Part shown: positions 59,401 through 64,000 of the stretch, piece by piece | Layout of the letters: each line of letters begins with the position of its first letter | Numbering within the stretch: the stretch's first letter is position 1 | NCBI GenBank assembly: GCA_024233215.1 | Contig: JACKPW010000022.1 | Coordinates: forward strand, 1 to 64,000 | Length of the DNA stretch: 64,000 nucleotides | Source: Verrucomicrobiales bacterium | Lineage (GTDB): Bacteria; Verrucomicrobiota; Verrucomicrobiia; Limisphaerales; J093 | Direction of reading: 5' to 3' | Position numbers and translations under genes: made by a program | Notes under the pieces: model-generated | Told to the model about the DNA's origin: nothing | Databases searched by the model: none | The model's input: only the letters and a program-made list of their open reading frames with translations

Positions 59401-60148
59401 GGCGGTTAGTGGAAAGATAACCGTGGAGTTTCTAGCCACGGCACGGAAGCGGTGGCAACCCGTGGAGGACCTCTTGCAGCAGGCAGACCGAGCAGCACGA
59501 CATCAGGACTACACCCGGGCAGGAGTCGTGTACTCTGAAGTGCTGGAGCATCCTCTGTTCGATTTCGTGTCGGCCAGCATGCGAAGGACCAAGTTGGACC
59601 AAGCCATGGGAACAGTCTTCGTGCTGACAGGCGATCTGGAGCGCTACGATCGTCTCTGTCGTACGGCACTTGATCCCTCCCAGCCGCGTGGCGCGGTCTT
59701 CGTCGAACCGCTGCTACTATCCCCGACGGTCCCGTCGAACGATCTCAAGCAGCAGGCCCTCGGCCTTGTCCAGGCTTACGTTGATCGAGCGAAGCGGCGT
59801 TCTGAAGGTGTGCTCCATCCGTGGGCCCAGTGGATACAGGGCGCTGCCTTGTATCGTAACGGTCAACCTGAGAAGGCGTTGACGTTTCTGGAACCAGCCA
59901 TGCGATGCAGCCGAGAACCCATCGCAAACATTGCCACCGCACTTGGCGCACTGGCAGCACACATGTCAGGTGACAATGAAAAGGCCGAAGAGTACCTCAC
60001 CAACGCAGAGAAGAGCTTCGACGCTACGCTGGAGATCGGTGGTGGCGTGTTGAGGCCGACATGGCGCGATGACGCCCTCATCGAGGTATTCCTCCGGGAA
60101 GCGAGGCACGTCATCCGCGAAGGGCGGAGTGGGGAGAGTCCTCCGTAG
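56435..60148 (+). CDS. Receptor-like serine/threonine kinase with TPR sensor region
   Basis: 1237 residues from ATG 56435. An upstream ATG at 56387 would add 16 residues; I prefer 56435 because kinases of this group start with a short LFTRALELP-like helix. Kinase domain: IGEGGFGVVWMAEQ (glycine loop), VALKIIK (ATP lysine), VIHRDLKPSNI (catalytic loop), VIDFGVAK (DFG), and MSPEQAE (APE-like). Membrane helix near 385-410 (AAAVTMVLVVAVILSTLLAM). The remaining 820 residues are helical TPR-type repeats (YADALNNLRRAHELLLKERG). Probably phosphorylates partners with the adjacent sigma factor as a target; that link is inference. Confidence 0.85.
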   Translation: MELFTRALELPWDARAAFLQDACAGDTTLLHRIDLLIQAHEAADGVLPDQPLASESAERPGTQIGRYKLLEQIGEGGFGVVWMAEQEEPVRRKVALKIIKLGMDTRQVIARFEVERQALALMDHPHIAKVFDAGATETGRPYFVMELVRGVPITEFCDQNHLSIRQRLEAFVPVCHAIQHAHQKGVIHRDLKPSNILVTLDDGVAHPMVIDFGVAKAINHRLTEKTLYTSFAQMIGTPAYMSPEQAEMSRQDVDTRSDIYSLGILLYELLTGTTPFPEARLREAGFEEIRRIIREEEPERPSTRVSTMRGEVLARLARNRESRPEALGRFVRGDLDWIVMKALEKDRSRRYGTASELAADLARHLHHEPVLASPPRLRYQLGKFVRRHRTSVIAAAAVTMVLVVAVILSTLLAMWALKAEKEAQGLYKSEQTARQQADQERERANVNAAEAARQAEEAKKQNAIAEGVLEFLKTEILGAGNAYTSDYSVTPDLTLKEVLARAAQHVEENPPDEPLVEASIRVMFELMQNTIGSYADALNNLRRAHELLLKERGPDHVDTLEARKALGWALSFRGTREQREEAEQLLREAYDGFSRTLGEADPRTIDSMLVLGLHFGNHDYNLSEGGELLRDAYALHVDHYGPDHVRTLHAGTFLANFLLNCGCEAEARAFSKELLSGFQKRFGNRDVRVVNMMTLVARDLWRWDEDVQAAKTMLKTALPISRELMGDNYPTDVLQDQLIRALLAEGSADQALTAGQILVDSSVRTLGPDHPTVQDRGRWIAGIRALAGDWRGTAEEFERQRALGIVNEQALAYEMLARCLAGDTDGVAPLWSILRKRVETERASSASAAEALVLLMLPCTPNERDIAIATAERAQATETDEITREILASILAFRQGLGSQAQEALVTLLGRVDLAPPVACVAEFVCAVISQQLGHTAEARKAAAKAKIMLDLLLRPGEISFEQKSWGDWTTLGCCLVIRQEAEEFILGKAVSGKITVEFLATARKRWQPVEDLLQQADRAARHQDYTRAGVVYSEVLEHPLFDFVSASMRRTKLDQAMGTVFVLTGDLERYDRLCRTALDPSQPRGAVFVEPLLLSPTVPSNDLKQQALGLVQAYVDRAKRRSEGVLHPWAQWIQGAALYRNGQPEKALTFLEPAMRCSREPIANIATALGALAAHMSGDNEKAEEYLTNAEKSFDATLEIGGGVLRPTWRDDALIEVFLREARHVIREGRSGESPP

Positions 60149-60656
60149 GATTGGGTGACTGCCCTCGCGGCTTAACACCACCGGTCGGCCCGTCCCGGAA
60201 CCAGCTGACGCCTTCAATATCTGAGGGTCTCGCTGTCCGCGATAGGTTGACAAGTCTTCAGTCGCAGTAATCCGGGCATCAAGGCCCGACACCTACCGGT
60301 CCATTCTCCGGTGCCACCCTCCGCGTGCTCCAGGGTTGGCCACGATGTTCTGGACGCCGGGTGGTTCGACGTTTCCCAATGAGGCAATGCGCAGCTCCAT
60401 ACTACTTTCGTCGTCGTCCTCTATCGACCGAGGCACTCCATTTCCGAAAACTCGTGGCCGGTTTTGCCGCCGAATGTCGCGCTTATAGTTGGAACCAGAT
60501 GGGGTAGTGCGCCATGAAACCGTCCTTCCGCAATCACGCGTCCGCAGGGCTGCAGCATTTCTGTGACCAATCCGTACGCGCGGTCGCGGCTCCTCGACGA
60601 ACTCGCAATAGGGCTGCTGGTGGGGGAGACATAAAACTTAGCCAAGTTGCATCGAA
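60149..60656. other. Intergenic region, about 500 bases, no gene recognised
   Basis: No coding frame with a recognisable protein, no tRNA fold, no clear repeat. An AT-richer stretch just before 60657 could hold the promoter of the VCBS protein gene. Confidence 0.4.
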
Positions 60657-63263
60657 ATGAATAGAGACAGCGTAAACCGGTTCACTCTTCTCACCGCGGC
60701 GGCGGTTATTGCTTCGTGGCCCTTGTGGGGGGGGGACGACCCGACATTCATCGCGATAACGGACACGCCGCTAAGCCAACAGCACCTCTTCAGCGCAGCT
60801 TGGGGCGATTACGACGGGGACGGATTCCAAGACCTCCTGTGCGTGGACTCATTTCCGCGGGCGGACAACCAGGCGCAACTCCTCCTTTTCAAAAACGAAG
60901 GGAACGGGGCCTTCGTCAAGAGCACGTTAGATCCGTCCCTCTTGCCGGCCAGTTCATCCCCAGGGCCGTCAACGAGCGGGGCAACGTGGGGCGACTTCGA
61001 TAACGACGGGCGCCTCGATATTCTCGTCAACGGAGGGGGGTATTTTTACAACACGAGGGCGGCGTCGGTCGTGCTGCGCCAGGAAGAAGACAACACATTT
61101 GCCCCCTCGCCGCCCGCACCATTCCGGTCAGGCTACAGCTACTCCGGCCTCTGGGCCGACTTTGACGGCGACGGCCTGCTGGATGTCTTCACCCCGCATT
61201 GGGACAGCGGTTCTACGACAGACGCGCTGTTTCAGAATACGGGTGACGGGTGGTTTATCGATACGGAGGCTCCGGGGATTGACCAGGCGAATGACAATCC
61301 ATCCTCCGTGCTTGCGGCAACGTGCGGCGATTTCGACGGAGACGGCGATCCCGATATCATCGCGACCACGGTGGATCCCACGCTGGCGCGAATGTACGTC
61401 AACAACGGGGATCTGAGTTTTGCAGGGCGTCCTCTAATGCCCGACTGGGCGGGGCAGGGTTTTGGGGGTGGGGTGGCTGCAGCGGATTATGACAACGACG
61501 GGGATCTGGACTTTCTGAGCGTTGGCAAGAGCGGAGCGGACGACTGGAGTTGCGCTTGCAGCGGTAAACAGGAAGGGTACTGCCAGCTCTGGCGCAACGA
61601 CGGCACGGGGAATTTCGACAAGGTGATCGCCGGAGAACTCGGGAATTCGGATACGATCGGTGCAGACGGAGCAACGTGGGCGGATTACAACAACGACGGG
61701 TGGCAGGATGTGCTGCTCATCCGCAGTATTCACAGCAACGGGCAGGAGAGGGATCCCGGGAATCTGCTCTACCGAAACAACGGAGACGGGACCTTCTCCA
61801 AGGTGACGGAGGGTCCTGTGGTCAACGAGGAGGGCGACGCCGAGGCGGGGGCATGGGCGGACTTTGACAACGACGGGGACATGGATTTGTTCGTGGCCAA
61901 CTATCGGTGGGAGGGGGAAGGTGTGGCGCTTGGCAGTGGGCAGTTTCCCACCCTGTACCGCAATGAAGGCAACGGAAACCACTGGTTGAAATGCGCGCTC
62001 ACCGGGATGACCAGCAATCGCGATGCCATTGGCGCGAAGGTGCGCGTCCGGGCCAGCATCAATGGCCAGGGGGTCTGGCAAATGCGGGAGATCCGTTCGA
62101 ACACGGGGTGGTTTGCCGCGCAGAATGACATGCGGCCCCATCTCGGACTGGGCGACGCCGTCGTGGCCGAATCCGTGCGGATCGAGTGGCCTTCGGGCGT
62201 CGTCCAGGAATTCAGCAACGTAGCCGCAGACCAAATCCTCACTGTTGTCGAACCGATCGGGCTTAATCTCGACAACCTGGGCCAGCTCTCATGGCACTCC
62301 ACCACAGGTCGCGAGTTCAATTGTGAAAGCGCCCCCAGCCTGGATGGCCCTTGGAGTCCACTGGACGAGCCGGTCGAAGTCGATGGCACCCTGCGGACTG
62401 CGGCCATCCAAACTGAGGCGGCTGTTCACTTCTACCGACTGCAACACAGCCTCCTGCCTCCCGTTCCGCACAATCCCAGCCCCGACAAGCTGGCTTGGCT
62501 ACGGCCGGGCACATTCATGATGGGTAGTCCCGAGAGCGAACCCGAACGCGAGTCCATCCTGGCCACGACCGGCTACGGTGACGAAACGCTGCATGAAGTG
62601 ACCCTGACAGAAAGCTTCTGGATCTCCCGTTTCGAGACCACCCAGCCCGACTTTCTGGACTTGATGGGGTCGAATCCGAGCACCTTCACCGGCCCGGGAG
62701 ATCAACCGGTGGACAGCGTCACGTGGCATGAGGCAGTGGCTTACTGCGAAGCGTTGACGGCGCGGGAGGAGGAGGCGGCGCGGTTGCCGGAAGGCTATGT
62801 GTATCGGCTTCCCACCGAGGCGGAGTGGGAATACGCCTGCCGGGCGGGAACGAGTACTGCGCTCTGGCTGGGCGATGAACTCCGGTCGCGCCAGGCGAAC
62901 TTCGATGGGACCCGCGAGTACTCCGGGACCGCGGGAGGCACCGTGGAGAACCCGGGGGGCGCCAATACGACTCGGGCGATTCCGACCGGCTTGACAATCT
63001 ACCCAGCCAACCGGCGGGCGCTGTCAGACATGATCGGGAATCTCAGCGAATGGTGCCTGGACCGCATGGACCACTATCCAGGCAGCCCGGTGACCGATCC
63101 CTATGTGCCCGGGCCAAGCGAGGAGCAAGGGGCGGTCTTACGGGGAGGAGCGTGGGGGGATCCGGGCTCCGCGTGTCGGAGTGCGGCTCGGGATTACCTG
63201 GCCCCGTCAGCGCGTGACAGCCACGTGGGCTTCCGAGTAGTGCTCGGGAAGCCGCTTCAGTGA
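60657..63263 (+). CDS. Secreted VCBS/ASPIC-UnbV protein with C-terminal FGE-sulfatase domain
   Basis: 868 residues. N-terminal signal (LLTAAAVIASWPLWG). FG-GAP/VCBS units with calcium-binding motifs: WGDYDGDGFQDLL, WGDFDNDGRLDILV, WADFDGDGLLDVF, CGDFDGDGDPDII, WADYNNDGWQDVLL, WADFDNDGDMDLFV. Then an ASPIC/UnbV domain (RDAIGAKVRVRA, VRIEWPSGVVQEF). Residues 600-868 are the formylglycine-generating/SUMF1 fold: PGTFMMGSPESEPER, VTWHEAVAYCEAL, YRLPTEAEWEYACR, GNLSEWCLD, HVGFRVVLG. Such secreted FGE-like domains usually lack enzyme activity. Strong family call, unclear role. Confidence 0.85.
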   Translation: MNRDSVNRFTLLTAAAVIASWPLWGGDDPTFIAITDTPLSQQHLFSAAWGDYDGDGFQDLLCVDSFPRADNQAQLLLFKNEGNGAFVKSTLDPSLLPASSSPGPSTSGATWGDFDNDGRLDILVNGGGYFYNTRAASVVLRQEEDNTFAPSPPAPFRSGYSYSGLWADFDGDGLLDVFTPHWDSGSTTDALFQNTGDGWFIDTEAPGIDQANDNPSSVLAATCGDFDGDGDPDIIATTVDPTLARMYVNNGDLSFAGRPLMPDWAGQGFGGGVAAADYDNDGDLDFLSVGKSGADDWSCACSGKQEGYCQLWRNDGTGNFDKVIAGELGNSDTIGADGATWADYNNDGWQDVLLIRSIHSNGQERDPGNLLYRNNGDGTFSKVTEGPVVNEEGDAEAGAWADFDNDGDMDLFVANYRWEGEGVALGSGQFPTLYRNEGNGNHWLKCALTGMTSNRDAIGAKVRVRASINGQGVWQMREIRSNTGWFAAQNDMRPHLGLGDAVVAESVRIEWPSGVVQEFSNVAADQILTVVEPIGLNLDNLGQLSWHSTTGREFNCESAPSLDGPWSPLDEPVEVDGTLRTAAIQTEAAVHFYRLQHSLLPPVPHNPSPDKLAWLRPGTFMMGSPESEPERESILATTGYGDETLHEVTLTESFWISRFETTQPDFLDLMGSNPSTFTGPGDQPVDSVTWHEAVAYCEALTAREEEAARLPEGYVYRLPTEAEWEYACRAGTSTALWLGDELRSRQANFDGTREYSGTAGGTVENPGGANTTRAIPTGLTIYPANRRALSDMIGNLSEWCLDRMDHYPGSPVTDPYVPGPSEEQGAVLRGGAWGDPGSACRSAARDYLAPSARDSHVGFRVVLGKPLQ

Positions 63264-63393
63264 GGAACCGTTCTCTTCCCCTCTCAATCACCCAGACCTC
63301 AGTGAACGACATCCGAGGAACCGTCGCGGAATGACGAAGACGCGAGGGGTTGGCGAAGGCTGGCCCCTTTTTCCCGTGAGATTATGACTTTTC

Positions 63394-63612
63394 TTGGCTG
63401 CTGGAATCTCTCAGCACAGCCGACGCCCTCTCCCGATCCTTGCGCCAAGTCTTCGCGGTCATCCGCTGCAGAATCTCCCGCGCTTCTTCGATGGCGGACT
63501 TTCGGACGCCCTCACCCAGCATCTTCGGCATCGCCTGGAGGATCGCCTGCCGGAAATCCTCGTGGCCGGGCCGGAAGTAGTGCTTCAGATCGACATCCTG
63601 CCACTTGAGTTC
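63394..63612 (-). pseudogene. Integrase remnant with internal deletion
   Basis: The plus-strand sequence follows the C-terminal coding end of the integrase at 33132-33313 (CTCCCGATCCTT, CATCTTCGGCATCGCCTGG). It then jumps at GTGCTT to the sequence equivalent to 33936 onward (CAGATCGACATCCTGCC). About 620 bases between two GTGCTT repeats are missing, removing HSFR. Confidence 0.7.
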
Positions 63613-64000
63613 GCAGCAGTCATCCCGGCGCAGCGCCGTGCACAGCCGCCGATCCAGCGTCCGTCACTTCCGCCAGGGTGTGGGTGTGAGCGTCCACGTC
63701 CGGGACATCCCAGACGTAACTGCCCGTGTGGCGCTTGAAGGATCGCTGGCGACAGCCGCCGGTTCGATCTGCTGCCATGTGCCCGGAGTTCCGGCCGCGG
63801 TGCAGACCCATTCCCCGCCCAGGGGGCGCGAGTATGGACTGGGTGTTTCTGAGGCAGTCGGTCCACACCGTACCGAAGCACGCCTATGGCCAGTCGATGA
63901 AGCCGCGTAGAAAGAGTTGTCGTGGCCGCCACGGATAGCGAAATACGTAACGGACCGCGTCGACATCCTCGATCGTGCGGTGGACGGTCAGTGGGCTCCA
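63613..64000 (-). pseudogene. Phage tail-fibre debris running off the right edge
   Basis: Minus frame PLGGEWVCTAAGTPGTWQQI then EPAAVASDP, a motif (WVCTxAGTPGTW) common in phage tail-fibre proteins. Another frame at the edge reads VDAVRYVFRYPWRPRQLFLR. No intact gene. Confidence 0.45.

Noticed and set aside
1..64000. CRISPR array
   Set aside because: No evenly spaced short direct repeats with unique spacers. The array repeats are much longer and surround genes.

Overview
The window looks like a chromosome piece of a high-GC Verrucomicrobiota-type bacterium, most of it an old, heavily rebuilt prophage. No rRNA is present, so the taxonomic call is inference. It rests on a prepilin with an H-X9-DG tail, an ECF sigma factor next to a serine/threonine kinase with TPRs, FG-GAP/VCBS plus sulfatase-modifying-factor secreted proteins, and a WD40 histidine kinase.

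Layout. 1-1064: 5'-truncated phage tail gene running off the left edge. 1175-10940: a complete potassium-uptake cassette (an APC permease with a Usp tail, then kdpA, kdpB, kdpC, kdpD, kdpE), all on the minus strand. It has two promoters, each overlaid by a match to the KdpE box TTTATA-N5-TTTACA. 10974-27015: phage genes in minus-strand order: a two-gene unknown operon, HTH protein, SSB-like protein, RecB/Cas4-type nuclease, family A DNA polymerase carrying an intein, primase, RecA-like helicase, nuclease, ParB-like protein, C5 methyltransferase, SAM methyltransferase, small terminase, and the N-terminal part of the large terminase. The terminase is cut where the kdp cassette begins and the tail gene is cut where it ends, so the cassette sits where head and tail genes should be.

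27100-36245: an array of small unrelated genes, nearly all on the minus strand, separated by copies of a repeat of about 70-170 bp. Full copies carry an ATG and encode a peptide starting MNDKAPTPPAAGRA. In five copies this short ORF stops 7-16 nt before the next gene's ATG. In two or three other copies it is fused in frame to the next protein. This is the strongest candidate here for something undescribed. A phage-type tyrosine recombinase (33132-34685) and a 3' fragment of tRNA-Met(CAT) (34812-34861) mark the prophage's right attachment site, inside the span of the array.

36500-40800: small lipoproteins, membrane proteins and an MFS transporter among scraps of phage tail-fibre genes. 41061-44985: a WD40-domain histidine kinase with its response regulator. 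45002-51433: a 2143-residue secreted FG-GAP/cadherin protein. 51700-55500: decayed phage and restriction fragments with three small genes. 55720-60148: ECF sigma factor and a TPR receptor kinase. 60657-63263: a secreted VCBS/FGE-sulfatase protein. 63394-64000: a collapsed second copy of the integrase and more tail-fibre debris.

Together: one prophage keeps its replication and DNA-modification genes but has lost most of its virion genes and carries potassium-uptake cargo. At least two further remnants of related phages lie to the right. All calls come from reading the sequence; no database search was run.
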